The notes beneath the pieces are model-generated. The model did not search any database, was not told where the DNA came from, and saw nothing but the letters and a program-made list of their open reading frames with translations. From contig NZ_JARDUB010000003.1 of the NCBI RefSeq assembly GCF_029360665.1, forward strand, positions 434,001-498,000: 64,000 nucleotides of DNA, read 5' to 3'. Shown here one piece after another: positions 26,286 to 37,578 of the stretch (positions within the stretch are counted from its first letter, which is position 1; the number at the start of each line of letters is the position of its first letter). This DNA is from Eudoraea chungangensis (GTDB lineage: Bacteria; Bacteroidota; Bacteroidia; Flavobacteriales; Flavobacteriaceae). The position numbers and the translations under genes are program-made.

Positions 26286-29240
26286 CTATTTTTTAGGAGA
26301 TATTTTCTTTTTCAAAGTATCGAACATCACAGGCGTTGCAATAAACAAGGAAGAATAGGTACCCACTATAACCCCAATTATCATCGCAAACATAAATCCT
26401 CTAAGAGATTCCCCGCCAAAAATAAAGATGGCCAATAACACTACTAAGGTAGTTAAGGAAGTATTAAGCGTTCTACTTAAGGTACTATTCAAGGCCAGGT
26501 TAATATTAGCTCCGCCCTTCCAGCCATGTTCCTCTACAATTTCTCGGATACGGTCAAATACTACCACTGTATCGTTTAATGAATAACCAATTACTGTAAG
26601 TATTGCCGCAATAAACGCTTGGTCTACCTCCATACTAAAGGGCATAATCTTAGAAGTTAAAGAAAATATCCCCAATACAATAAGTACATCATGGAAGACA
26701 GCAGCTACTGCACCCAAAGAGTACTGCCATTTTCGGAAGCGCAAAAGAATATAAAGAAAGACCACCGCCAGAGAACCAATTATGGCCCATAAAGCATTTT
26801 TCTTTATATCATCCGCAATCGTAGGGCCCACTTTTCTGTATTTTAAAACGCCAACATCTCCATTACTTCCGCCTGGAATAAACTCTTCATAGGTTGTACC
26901 ATCGGGAAGGTACTTTTGCAGCGTTGTGTATAGGATGTCCAGAATTTCCTCATCCACCTCGGTTCCTTGCACATCTACCTTGTATTTCGTAGTTACCATT
27001 ATCTGATTAGCGTCGCCAAACACTTTAGCACTAGCACTACCTAAAGGAGCAGATAATTCTGATGTAATCTCACTTGGATTAACCGGGTTTACAAACCTTA
27101 TTTGATAGTTTCTACCCCCAACAAAATCAACACCCTGATCTAAGCCTTGGGTAACCAAGGAAAAGATCCCTACTACTACTAGGATAGAAGAAAGTACATA
27201 AGCAATTTTACGCTTCCCAAGGAAGTCAATATTCAAATTCTTAAACAAATTCTTGGTTATTGAAGTAGAAAAATCCAAGCTTCTACCTTTACCAGAAATG
27301 TACCAGTCTACCAATAAACGGGTAACGAAAATTGCGGTAAAGAGAGAGGTTAGAATACCAATTATCAAGGTGGTTGCAAATCCTTTAATAGGGCCACTTC
27401 CAAAAACGAGCAAGATTATTGCGGTTAGTCCGGTAGTAACGTTCGCATCTAAAATAGAAGAAAGTGCATTTGCAAAACCATCAGAAATGGCCTGTCCTTT
27501 TCCTTTCCCTTTGGCCAACTCTTCCTTGATTCTTTCAAAGATAAGTACGTTCGCATCTACAGACATCCCTATGGTTAAAACAATACCAGCAATCCCAGGA
27601 AGTGTTAAAACAGCTCCGAGGCTAGATAAGACACCGAAGATTAAAACGATATTAAAGACAAGTGCAATATCTGCAAAAATTCCAGCTTTGCCATAATAGA
27701 AAACCATCCAAATCAAAACAAAAACCATGGCAATTAAAAAGGAGGTAAAGCCGCTATCTATGGCTTCCTGTCCTAAAGACGGACCAACAACAAAGGAATC
27801 TATTATTTCAGCAGAGGCGGGCAATTTACCAGCCCGCAGAACATTAGCTATATCCTTAGTCTCATTTACGGTGAAAGTACCAGTAATCTCAGAGCTACCT
27901 CCAGATATACCACCTACTTGGGAAACCCCTGGAGCAGTATAAACCTTGTTATCCAAAACAATGGCAATACCAGTATTATTAAGATTAGCTTCGCTGGTTA
28001 ATTTCTCCCAGAGCTTGGCCCCTTTCACATTCATGTCCATCCCAACTGCAGGGCGATTAAATTGGTCAAATTGGTCCCGGGCATCGCTAACCACATCTCC
28101 ACTGATCCTTGGTGCATTATCTCTATTAGATTTTAAGGCATATAGTGAAGCTACTTCAGAATCTTTCGTTGGTCTTTCCCATAAAAATTTCGTGAATTGA
28201 ACATCTGCGGGTAACAGTCTTCTTATCTCAGGCATTCTCAGATATGCTCCAACTGCAGCGGTATCTTTTATGGCAGCAACTCCTACGGCATATCCCGGAG
28301 CGCTTAACTGTAATTTTTCAAAAAGAGGGTTATTTTCTGTAGCCAAGTCCAAAGAGTCTTGGGTAACATCAGAAAGCAAAGAATCTATTTCTGATTCTTC
28401 CTTATTAGTATTTAAATCTTCTGTGCTTTCTACAAGGGTTTTTAGGCGATCGTTGGCCTGTATAAAAAAGTTTATTAGACTCTGATTCCCTGGCTCGTAT
28501 GTTTCCCAAAATTCTAGTTGAGCGGTACTCGAAAGTAAGTCTTGGGCTCTAGCTATATCCCTTGCTCCAGGTAGTTCAACTAAAATTCTTCCAGAATTTC
28601 CCTCTCTCTGAATATTTGGCTGGGTTACTCCAAAGCCATCTATTCTTTCCCTTAGTACCTCAAATGCAGATATAACAGATTCATCAATTTTTCTTCTGAT
28701 GATTGGTTTTACCTCATCATCTGACATTTGAAAATTAATCTCATCACTTAAACTCTTATTTGCAAAGATATCTGGGGAGGCAAGTTTTACGTCTCCTTTT
28801 ATATTATCAAACGCTTCAAAAAACAACTCAATATAAGTATCGTCACTATTTTTAGAAGCCTCATCTGCATCGGCTAAAGCCTTATTAAACACAGGATTTT
28901 TTGTGTTATCCGCCAAACCTTTTAGAATGTCCTTAACAGATATTTGTAGGGTTACGTTTATCCCGCCTTTAAGATCCAGTCCTTTGTTTAATTCTTTCTT
29001 TTTGGCATCGTCGTAACTGGTATACCCTAAAATTGGATTCGCTCCTATGGAATCTAAGTATGAAGCTTCAACCACTTCCCTTTTTGCAACATAATCCTCT
29101 TCCGAAGGAGAGATAGCGGCGGTGGCAAACGCTTCTGCATCCTTTTCTACTTTCGCAGTAATGAATGTATAGGAAAGTTGATAGATACTTACCAATCCGA
29201 ACAAGAAGGCAAATAGCTTTATTAGTCCTTTATTCTGCAT
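26286..29240 (-). CDS. secDF: Protein translocase subunit SecDF (fusion)
   Basis: SecDF uses the proton gradient to pull proteins out of the Sec channel on the periplasmic side. The single 984-residue chain joins SecD (about 1-630) and SecF (about 650-975), the usual form in Bacteroidota. Seen in SecD are LNKGLDLKGGINVTLQISV, the periplasmic region with RIDGFGVTQPNIQ and GRILVELPG, and SVDANVLIFERIKEEL. Seen in SecF are VDFVGGRNYQIRF and YSLNDTVVVFDRIREI. The P1 domain contains a long acidic lineage-specific insert near residues 255-300. A -7 element is at 29280-29287. Confidence 0.95.
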   Translation of the reverse strand: MQNKGLIKLFAFLFGLVSIYQLSYTFITAKVEKDAEAFATAAISPSEEDYVAKREVVEASYLDSIGANPILGYTSYDDAKKKELNKGLDLKGGINVTLQISVKDILKGLADNTKNPVFNKALADADEASKNSDDTYIELFFEAFDNIKGDVKLASPDIFANKSLSDEINFQMSDDEVKPIIRRKIDESVISAFEVLRERIDGFGVTQPNIQREGNSGRILVELPGARDIARAQDLLSSTAQLEFWETYEPGNQSLINFFIQANDRLKTLVESTEDLNTNKEESEIDSLLSDVTQDSLDLATENNPLFEKLQLSAPGYAVGVAAIKDTAAVGAYLRMPEIRRLLPADVQFTKFLWERPTKDSEVASLYALKSNRDNAPRISGDVVSDARDQFDQFNRPAVGMDMNVKGAKLWEKLTSEANLNNTGIAIVLDNKVYTAPGVSQVGGISGGSSEITGTFTVNETKDIANVLRAGKLPASAEIIDSFVVGPSLGQEAIDSGFTSFLIAMVFVLIWMVFYYGKAGIFADIALVFNIVLIFGVLSSLGAVLTLPGIAGIVLTIGMSVDANVLIFERIKEELAKGKGKGQAISDGFANALSSILDANVTTGLTAIILLVFGSGPIKGFATTLIIGILTSLFTAIFVTRLLVDWYISGKGRSLDFSTSITKNLFKNLNIDFLGKRKIAYVLSSILVVVGIFSLVTQGLDQGVDFVGGRNYQIRFVNPVNPSEITSELSAPLGSASAKVFGDANQIMVTTKYKVDVQGTEVDEEILDILYTTLQKYLPDGTTYEEFIPGGSNGDVGVLKYRKVGPTIADDIKKNALWAIIGSLAVVFLYILLRFRKWQYSLGAVAAVFHDVLIVLGIFSLTSKIMPFSMEVDQAFIAAILTVIGYSLNDTVVVFDRIREIVEEHGWKGGANINLALNSTLSRTLNTSLTTLVVLLAIFIFGGESLRGFMFAMIIGVIVGTYSSLFIATPVMFDTLKKKISPKK

Positions 29241-29279
29241 GCTTTAATTGATTTTAAAATGGAATTTGTAAACAGCGTG

Positions 29280-29287
29280 CAAATATA
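29280..29287 (-). promoter_or_regulatory. Bacteroidota -7 promoter element for secDF
   Basis: The minus strand reads TATATTTG, an exact TAnnTTTG match, 40 nt upstream of the secDF ATG. Confidence 0.45.
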
Positions 29288-29510
29288 TCATTTCCCTTAA
29301 GAACTGACAATTTATTTAGCTTATTTGTATAGGATTGAGTGCCTTGAATAGCTCGGTTTGGATTTTTATTAGCACCCTATCTTTAATAGGAAACAACTTA
29401 TCTCACCAATCAGAATATGGGATTTTCTAAAGAGGGTCTAGAAAGTTCAGTAAGAACAGTAAGATATCCAAAGCGAAAGAAATTCGATGTAATCAGAATG
29501 GTTTAAAAAA

Positions 29511-29536
29511 TAAAAGCACCCAATATAGGGTGCTTT
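29511..29536 (-). terminator. Terminator of mdh
   Basis: AAAAGCACCC pairs with GGGTGCTTTT across a 6-nt loop, and on the minus strand it is followed by a T-rich stretch. The rest of the ~320-bp gap between secDF and mdh (29241-29562) holds only the secDF promoter region and shows no gene. Confidence 0.85.
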
Positions 29537-29562
29537 TATTCCTTTCACTTTAAAGCCAATGC

Positions 29563-30483
29563 CTATAAAAGTGCATTGGTCTTGCTTACCCCAGAAGCAC
29601 TTTCTTTCATCTTGTTTTGCTCTGCCTCTGAAAGTTCTATTTCCACAATTTCTTCTATCCCATTTCTTCCTAAAATAACAGGGACGCCTATACAAATATC
29701 ATCTAATCCATATTCTCCAGACAACATAGCAGAACAGGGAAACATTTTCTTTTGATCACATGCGATAGCCTGCACCAAAGAAGAGACTGCAGCTCCAGGA
29801 GCGTACCAGGCGCTTGTTCCTAAAAGTTTGGTCAAAGTGGCGCCGCCAACTTTAGTATCTTCTACCACTTGCTGCAAACGATCTTCACTAAGGAAATCAG
29901 AAATCTTTAAACTGTTGCGCGTGGCATGACTGGCCAATGGCACCATCCCGGTATCGCTATGACCTCCAATGACCATTCCATCAATATCCGAAATAGGAGC
30001 GTCCATAGCTTCAGCCAAACGATACTTAAAACGAGCACTATCCAAAGCCCCACCCATTCCAATAATCCTGTTTTTAGGAAGATCTGTGGACTTATGAACT
30101 AAATAGGTCATAGTATCCATAGGATTACTCACTACAATGATAATTACATTTGGTGAATGTTCTAGTAAACTAGATGCAACAGTTTTAACTATTCCTGCAT
30201 TTATGCCGATTAATTCCTCCCTTGTCATCCCGGGTTTTCTTGGAATTCCGGAAGTTATCACTGCAATATCACTTCCGGCTGTTTTCTCATATGCTCCTGT
30301 GGTTCCATTTATTTTGGTATCAAAACCATTGAGGGAAGCCGTTTGCATAAGATCCATCGCTTTTCCCTCAGCATATCCTTCTTTTATATCTAATAGTACT
30401 ACTTCTGAGGCAAAATCTTTCAGTGCAATATATTCCGCACAACTTGCACCTACTGCTCCGGCACCAACTACTGTAACTTTCAT
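29563..30483 (-). CDS. mdh: Malate dehydrogenase (LDH-like type)
   Basis: Mdh interconverts malate and oxaloacetate with NAD in the TCA cycle. The 306 residues match the LDH-like MDH group. The Rossmann motif GAGAVGASCA lies at residues 7-16, followed by VVLLDIKEGYAEGKAMDL, the substrate-binding loop PRKPGMTREEL, and the catalytic His in IGGHSDTGMVPL (about 173). The end is a short polar tail. Neighbours are secDF and a small lipoprotein gene, without functional connection; a dicarboxylate-type carrier lies 3 kb away. Confidence 0.96.
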   Translation of the reverse strand: MKVTVVGAGAVGASCAEYIALKDFASEVVLLDIKEGYAEGKAMDLMQTASLNGFDTKINGTTGAYEKTAGSDIAVITSGIPRKPGMTREELIGINAGIVKTVASSLLEHSPNVIIIVVSNPMDTMTYLVHKSTDLPKNRIIGMGGALDSARFKYRLAEAMDAPISDIDGMVIGGHSDTGMVPLASHATRNSLKISDFLSEDRLQQVVEDTKVGGATLTKLLGTSAWYAPGAAVSSLVQAIACDQKKMFPCSAMLSGEYGLDDICIGVPVILGRNGIEEIVEIELSEAEQNKMKESASGVSKTNALL

Positions 30484-30515
30484 AATTTATTGTATTTATG
30501 TGATTTTAAGACCCC

Positions 30516-30523
30516 CAAAATTA
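30516..30523 (-). promoter_or_regulatory. Bacteroidota -7 promoter element for mdh
   Basis: The minus strand reads TAATTTTG, an exact TAnnTTTG match, 33 nt upstream of the mdh ATG. Confidence 0.4.
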
Positions 30524-30717
30524 GTGAATTTTAACATATTCAAGAACCGAATTGCTAGATAATTTTCACTTAATTTTTAGGCTTAATGAATGTAAAAAAA
30601 AGTCCGTTTAACAACTAAATAAAACCTAAGGCTGCATTACATCGAAAAAAAACAATACCCATGCCATAAAAAACGTTAGCAACTAAAGAAGACCCCAAAT
30701 CTTAAATTAAACGCCTA

Positions 30718-31089
30718 GTGAAAAAAGTTCTCTCTCTCTTAGCTATTGTAGCTATAGTTATGGCAAGTAACTGTTCTAGAATACCTGAGAACAACGATCC
30801 AGTTATTGGTATATGGTATACTGTTGACGTAAAAAGCAATAGTGAAACCAGCAAGGAAACGATTAAACAGGAGTGGATTTTTAATGATGCCTACTTAGGC
30901 AGATATAATCGCTATAATGGCTCTAAAATTACCTTTAAAACTGATTTTGGGTGGGCTCAGGATGACGGTATCTACACTATAAGCTATCCCGGTACAAATA
31001 TGACAAGCCAGAGGGCTGTTTTAGAAGATACTACGGATGGGATGCGGTTAACGGATGAAGAAGGAACTATCCTGGCAATTAAAGAATAA
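30718..31089 (+). CDS. Small lipoprotein of unknown function, GTG start
   Basis: A 123-residue predicted lipoprotein starting at GTG. The signal peptide KKVLSLLAIVAIVMASNC ends in a lipobox-like ASNC (Cys at about 19). The mature part (WYTVDV, KQEWIFNDAYLGRYNRY, TYDGxY-like strands) is rich in short beta strands and Trp/Tyr. It resembles small lipocalin-like or META-type periplasmic domains in pattern only; no family is claimed. It has its own terminator. Confidence 0.7.
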   Translation: MKKVLSLLAIVAIVMASNCSRIPENNDPVIGIWYTVDVKSNSETSKETIKQEWIFNDAYLGRYNRYNGSKITFKTDFGWAQDDGIYTISYPGTNMTSQRAVLEDTTDGMRLTDEEGTILAIKE

Positions 31090-31113
31090 TTCCCCGCTTT
31101 TTTTCATATAGTT

Positions 31114-31148
31114 AAAAAGGCAGCTTTGTAAAATAAAGCTGCCTTTTT
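31114..31148. terminator. Terminator between the small lipoprotein gene and gyrB
   Basis: AAAAAGGCAGCTTT pairs with AAAGCTGCCTTTTT across a 7-nt loop and runs into a T-tract. It can serve both convergent genes. Confidence 0.88.
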
Positions 31149-31192
31149 TTATTCTGCTGTTTATAATCCTGTTCAGATAAGGACCTTATGGG

Positions 31193-33154
<1,962 letters not shown>

Positions 33155-33173
33155 TTATTAAATCGCAATCTTA

Positions 33174-33181
33174 CAAATATA
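33174..33181 (-). promoter_or_regulatory. Bacteroidota -7 promoter element for gyrB
   Basis: The minus strand reads TATATTTG, an exact TAnnTTTG match, 41 nt upstream of the gyrB ATG. Confidence 0.45.
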
Positions 33182-33329
33182 CGCAATACCCTATAGAATA
33201 TAGTGTTTGCATTAGTAGGAACTATCGAAGTTATCAACAATTTAACAACAATTTATAAGACATTCACCACAGCCAAAAGAATTCCAAAATCTCATGATAT
33301 ATGTTAGCATATTTTTTGGCATAACTCCT

Positions 33330-33337
33330 TACTTTTG
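33330..33337 (+). promoter_or_regulatory. Bacteroidota -7 promoter element for the SLC13-type carrier
   Basis: TACTTTTG matches TAnnTTTG exactly, 23 nt upstream of the ATG at 33360. Confidence 0.45.
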
Positions 33338-33359
33338 TGACTAATTAAAATGATTTTAT

Positions 33360-34817
33360 ATGGCCGATTCTAGAGGGGTATCCTTAAAACTAATGTCTCA
33401 GATTCAGAAAGTTGTAGACATTCAAAGTAAAATCATATATTTCTTACTTAGTATAATACTATCATTTGGTCTTACCTATTGGTTATATGAGCCGGAGATG
33501 AACCAGGCACAGATTTATGTTCTTTTTCTTCTGTTTTTAGCTATTGGTCTTTGGATGTCCGAAGCGATTCCGCCATTTGCCGTTGGACTTTTAGTTTTTG
33601 GATTTCTGATCTTTTCCATGAATAGTTATTATTCCCAAATAGATCCAGGAAATGCGCAATCGTACTATGTTGGATATATCAACTCCTGGTCGAGCAGTGT
33701 TATATGGCTAATGCTTGGAGGGTTTTTTATTGCCGAAGCTATGAGTAAGACCAAGTTAGACCGACAGGTTTTCCGCTTTTCTATCTCTAGATTTGGGTCT
33801 ACCCCAAAGCAGGTACTGTTGGGAATTATGCTAACCACTGCAATTTTCTCTATGATCATGTCTAATACTGCTACTTCTGCCATGATGATAGCTTCCGTAC
33901 TACCTTTTATTGATACTTTAGATAAAAATTCCCCTTTTTCTAAAGCCATTTTAATTGGCATTGCCGGCTCGGCATCCATTGGCGGAATGGGGACTCTTAT
34001 TGGCTCACCACCTAATGCAATTGCTGTTGAAGCCCTAAATAATAATGGCATTGACATTGGTTTTCTGGAATGGATGATGGTAGGGTTTCCCCTGGCCATT
34101 ATTCTAACTTTGTTATTTTGGTTATTGTTAACGAAAACATATATTGCCAAAAAAAAATCCTTTGTAATTGAGCTGGATGATGAAACCGTAGATAAAGACA
34201 GTCCTAATTATCGGTTTGAGAGGGTTAAAAAACGTGTAGTCTTGGCTGTATTAGCCCTTACACTACTTCTTTGGCTTACGGAAAAATTGCATGGAATTCC
34301 GGCGTCGGTAGTATCCCTATTGCCTATAATTTTACTAACCATCTCTGGAATCATAAATGGCGATGATGTTAGAAAACTCCCCTGGGATACGCTTATGTTG
34401 GTTATGGGTGGCTTGGCTCTAGGGTTGGCGATCAAGGAAACTGGCCTAGCCAGCTATTACGTAGATAAGTTACAGGAGATTGAATTAAATTTCTATGCCC
34501 TTGCATTGTTCTTTGCTTTCCTTACCGTTATCATGTCTAATATAATGAGTAATACCGCCACAGCAACTATCCTAATTCCAATAAGTATTATCCTTACTTT
34601 TAATAATCCAGTGGTTATTCCACTGGTAATTGGACTCTGCGCTTCGGTAGCTCTGTTTTTACCAATTTCAACCCCGCCAAATGCCATTGCATATAGCACG
34701 GGGAAACTGGAACAAAAAGACTTTCGTCTCGGCGGTTTAGTATTTGGAATCGTAGGTCCAATTCTAATCACCGCTACGGTAGTTCTGATTTTTATGGTCC
34801 TATATACTGTCTACTAA
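33360..34817 (+). CDS. DASS/SLC13 family anion transporter
   Basis: A 485-residue membrane carrier of the divalent anion:Na+ symporter family. The two inverted-repeat signature pairs are visible: SNTATSAMM with GTLIGSPPNAIAVE in the first half and SNTATATIL with STPPNAIAYSTG in the second; the SNT motifs bind sodium and substrate carboxylates. Members take up succinate, malate, citrate or sulfate, and the sequence alone does not decide between them. The start at 33360 matches the promoter spacing; a later ATG (codon 12) is possible. Confidence 0.9.
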   Translation: MADSRGVSLKLMSQIQKVVDIQSKIIYFLLSIILSFGLTYWLYEPEMNQAQIYVLFLLFLAIGLWMSEAIPPFAVGLLVFGFLIFSMNSYYSQIDPGNAQSYYVGYINSWSSSVIWLMLGGFFIAEAMSKTKLDRQVFRFSISRFGSTPKQVLLGIMLTTAIFSMIMSNTATSAMMIASVLPFIDTLDKNSPFSKAILIGIAGSASIGGMGTLIGSPPNAIAVEALNNNGIDIGFLEWMMVGFPLAIILTLLFWLLLTKTYIAKKKSFVIELDDETVDKDSPNYRFERVKKRVVLAVLALTLLLWLTEKLHGIPASVVSLLPIILLTISGIINGDDVRKLPWDTLMLVMGGLALGLAIKETGLASYYVDKLQEIELNFYALALFFAFLTVIMSNIMSNTATATILIPISIILTFNNPVVIPLVIGLCASVALFLPISTPPNAIAYSTGKLEQKDFRLGGLVFGIVGPILITATVVLIFMVLYTVY

Positions 34818-34867
34818 GACTAGGGAGAATATTCCTCTTTAGCTTGTTCAAAAGAGGTATAAACTAG

Positions 34868-34891
34868 AGAAGCACCAAATATGGTGCTTCT
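34868..34891. terminator. Hairpin between convergent genes (no clear T-tract)
   Basis: AGAAGCACCA pairs perfectly with TGGTGCTTCT across the loop AATA, between the SLC13-type gene and asnB. Neither flank has a clear T-run, so intrinsic termination is only possible, not certain. Confidence 0.5.
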
Positions 34892-34973
34892 AAAGAACTA
34901 ATAAAAAAAGAACCCTTACTATCCAAAAAGGAAGTGAGGTAAACAGAATGCTAGGTAATTCAAATTAGTCTGT

Positions 34974-36644
34974 TTATTTTTCATAGGCATCTTCGTGAAC
35001 TTGCGCTACTGCCCGCCCAGATGGGTCGTTCATATTCTTAAATGCTGCATCCCATTCTAATGCTATCTTAGTACTACAGGCTACAGATGGCTCCTGAGGT
35101 ACAGATAAGGCGGCGGCATCACTTGGGAAATGACTTTCAAAAATTGTTCGATAATAAAACTCTTCCTTGGTTGTCGGTGTTTGAATTGGGTAACGAAATT
35201 TTGCGTTTTCCAGCTGCTCATCACTTACCTCTGTATCTACTACCTCCTTTAAAGTATCTATCCAACTATAACCCACTCCATCAGAGAACTGTTCTTTTTG
35301 CCTCCAGGCTACACTTTCTGGAAGCATAGACTCGAACGCCTTTCTAACCACCCATTTCTCCATTCGCTCACCATTAATCATCTTATCTTTAGGATTAATA
35401 CTCATGGCTACGTCGATAAACTCCTTGTCTAAAAAAGGCACTCTTCCTTCGATACCCCAGGCCGCTAAAGACTTATTAGCACGCAAACAGTCGTACATAT
35501 GAAGTTTACTCAACTTTCTAACAGTTTCTTCATGAAATTCTTTAGGGCTTGGAGCCTTATGGAAATACAAATATCCACCAAAAAGCTCATCTGCTCCTTC
35601 CCCGGAGAGAACCATTTTTATCCCCATTGATTTTATCACTCTTGCCATCAAATACATCGGCGTAGAAGCTCGGATAGTAGTGATATCATAGGTTTCCAAA
35701 TTGTAAATTACATCCTTTATAGCGTCTAATCCCTCCTGAATTGTAAACTTAATCTCGTGGTGTACAGTACCGATATGGTCTGCCACTTTTTGCGCAGCAG
35801 CAAGGTCTGGCGATCCTTCCAAACCAACAGAAAAAGAGTGTAATTGTGGCCACCATGCATCTACTGTATCTCCAGATTCTACGCGCTTCTGCGCGTACTT
35901 TTTTGCTATTGCCGAAGTTACAGAAGAATCTAAACCTCCAGACAATAAGACACCATAGGGAACATCTGACATCAATTGTCGGTGCACTGCGGCTTCTAAA
36001 GCTTCTTTTATTTGGTTTATGCTAGTCTCATTCTCCTTAACCTCCTCATAATCCATCCAATCTCGGTTATACCACCGTCTTAGTTCTCCATCATCACTAT
36101 GCAAATAATGACCTGGAGGGAATAATTCTATTTTAGTACACGTCCCTTCTAAAGCCTTTAATTCCGATGCAACATAAAAAGTGCCATTTTTATCCCAACC
36201 CATATATAGAGGAATAATCCCCATATGATCTCTTGCTATAAAATAAGATCCGGTTTCGGTGTCGTATATGGCAAAGCTGAATATCCCATTCATTTCATCA
36301 ATAAAATCAACTCCTTTTTCTTTATACAAGGCAAGAATTACTTCGCAATCCGAGGCTGTTGCAAAATTATAGCGACCCTCAAATTGTTTTCTTAATTCTC
36401 TGTGATTATAAATCTCTCCATTGGCAGCTAGCACTAATTTTTTATCCTCACTAAACAAAGGCTGTCTTCCCGAAGCTGGATCCACAATTGCCAAACGCTC
36501 ATGAGCCAGCACTGCCTTTTCGTCTGCAAAAATTCCACTCCAATCAGGCCCGCGATGTCTAACCTTTTTAGACATTTCCAAAAGCTTAGGCCTTAGACTA
36601 TCGGTACTTTCCTTTACATCAAAGGCACAAACAATTCCACACAT
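34974..36644 (-). CDS. asnB: Asparagine synthetase B (glutamine-hydrolysing)
   Basis: AsnB amidates aspartate using glutamine and ATP. The 556 residues start MCGIVCAF, exposing the catalytic Cys2 of the class II glutaminase domain (about 1-200, with RGPDWSG and NGEIYNHREL). The synthetase domain follows, with PP-loop SGGLDSS at 235-241, SVGLEGSPDL, LSGEGADELFGGYLY and RVPFLDKEFIDVAM. It is monocistronic, and the region upstream (36645-36890) is extremely AT-rich with no gene. Confidence 0.96.
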   Translation of the reverse strand: MCGIVCAFDVKESTDSLRPKLLEMSKKVRHRGPDWSGIFADEKAVLAHERLAIVDPASGRQPLFSEDKKLVLAANGEIYNHRELRKQFEGRYNFATASDCEVILALYKEKGVDFIDEMNGIFSFAIYDTETGSYFIARDHMGIIPLYMGWDKNGTFYVASELKALEGTCTKIELFPPGHYLHSDDGELRRWYNRDWMDYEEVKENETSINQIKEALEAAVHRQLMSDVPYGVLLSGGLDSSVTSAIAKKYAQKRVESGDTVDAWWPQLHSFSVGLEGSPDLAAAQKVADHIGTVHHEIKFTIQEGLDAIKDVIYNLETYDITTIRASTPMYLMARVIKSMGIKMVLSGEGADELFGGYLYFHKAPSPKEFHEETVRKLSKLHMYDCLRANKSLAAWGIEGRVPFLDKEFIDVAMSINPKDKMINGERMEKWVVRKAFESMLPESVAWRQKEQFSDGVGYSWIDTLKEVVDTEVSDEQLENAKFRYPIQTPTTKEEFYYRTIFESHFPSDAAALSVPQEPSVACSTKIALEWDAAFKNMNDPSGRAVAQVHEDAYEK

Positions 36645-36856
36645 TTTTTTACAATTATAATTATCAAAAGCAAAGATGATGATATTTATACATTATTAAA
36701 ATAAATTATGTAATTATAGTTATTAATTATAACTTAAATATAATGATTTAATACAAAAATGTAATTTTAAAGACCTTAATATCGCAAAAAACCCATCATT
36801 CTGTAAGTCTGTTAAATTTTAACGACTTTTTATAAAACCTAGATAGGTTTTCACCT

Positions 36857-36864
36857 TAGATTTG
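36857..36864 (+). promoter_or_regulatory. Bacteroidota -7 promoter element for the DUF2911 gene
   Basis: TAGATTTG matches TAnnTTTG exactly, 27 nt upstream of the ATG at 36891. Confidence 0.45.
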
Positions 36865-36890
36865 ACAAACTCAAAAAAACATTATCAATT

Positions 36891-37436
36891 ATGAAAAAAT
36901 TAGTTACCCTTATCGTTATGGCTTTTGCTTTGGTTTTTACCAATGATATAAATGCGCAAGAATTTAGCGGACTAGATAAAAGTCCTGCAGACATCGCATC
37001 TTATCCCACAAGTTATAAGGTATCCGACAAGTTAATTAAAGTAGTATACAGCCGACCTCAATTAAAAGGAAGGTCTCTAGAACAACTTGCCCCGGCAGGT
37101 AAGGTATGGAGAACCGGAGCCAATGAAGCTGCTGAGATCACCTTGTATAAAGACATGATGTTCGGAGATACTGCAGTAAAGGCCGGAACTTATTCTTTGT
37201 TCACTATTCCTGGTGAAAAAGAATGGACCGTAATTTTAAATAGTAAACTAAACCAATGGGGATCTTACTCTTATGATGAGTCTGCCGATGTTGCTAGAGC
37301 TATGGGTGGCGTTAGCAAAGGTTCAGATTCTGTAGAGGCTTTTTCCATTGCTTATAAAGAAGTAGATGGAGGCGTGCATCTGATAATGGGATGGGGATCT
37401 GTAATGGTCGCTGTTCCCTTTAGCCTAAGCATGTAA
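36891..37436 (+). CDS. DUF2911 family exported protein
   Basis: A 181-residue secreted protein. The signal peptide (about 1-22, ending INAQ) is followed by the DUF2911 domain: VVYSRPQLKGRSLEQLAPAG, KVWRTGANEAAEITLYKDM, AGTYSLFTIPGEKEWTVILN and NQWGSYSYDES. The fold is beta-rich. The function of DUF2911 is unknown; members are common in Bacteroidota. It is monocistronic with a strong terminator, which suggests independent and possibly high expression. Confidence 0.92.
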   Translation: MKKLVTLIVMAFALVFTNDINAQEFSGLDKSPADIASYPTSYKVSDKLIKVVYSRPQLKGRSLEQLAPAGKVWRTGANEAAEITLYKDMMFGDTAVKAGTYSLFTIPGEKEWTVILNSKLNQWGSYSYDESADVARAMGGVSKGSDSVEAFSIAYKEVDGGVHLIMGWGSVMVAVPFSLSM

Positions 37437-37453
37437 TAGTTAGTTAGTATTTC

Positions 37454-37485
37454 AAAAAAGCCGAAGATAAACCTTCGGCTTTTTT
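37454..37485 (+). terminator. Terminator of the DUF2911 gene
   Basis: AAAAAAGCCGAAG pairs with CTTCGGCTTTTTT across a 6-nt loop and ends in a T-tract. Confidence 0.92.
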
Positions 37486-37578
37486 TATGCTTTGTAGTAG
37501 AGTAACTAGTCAGTTCATTTAATTTAAATATGAAATTGTTTAGACTTTTTCTCTAAGATTTCAATTACTCATAAAAGA

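Noticed and set aside
29447-29695. Short minus-strand frame over the end of mdh
   Set aside because: It is an alternative frame of mdh and its terminator.
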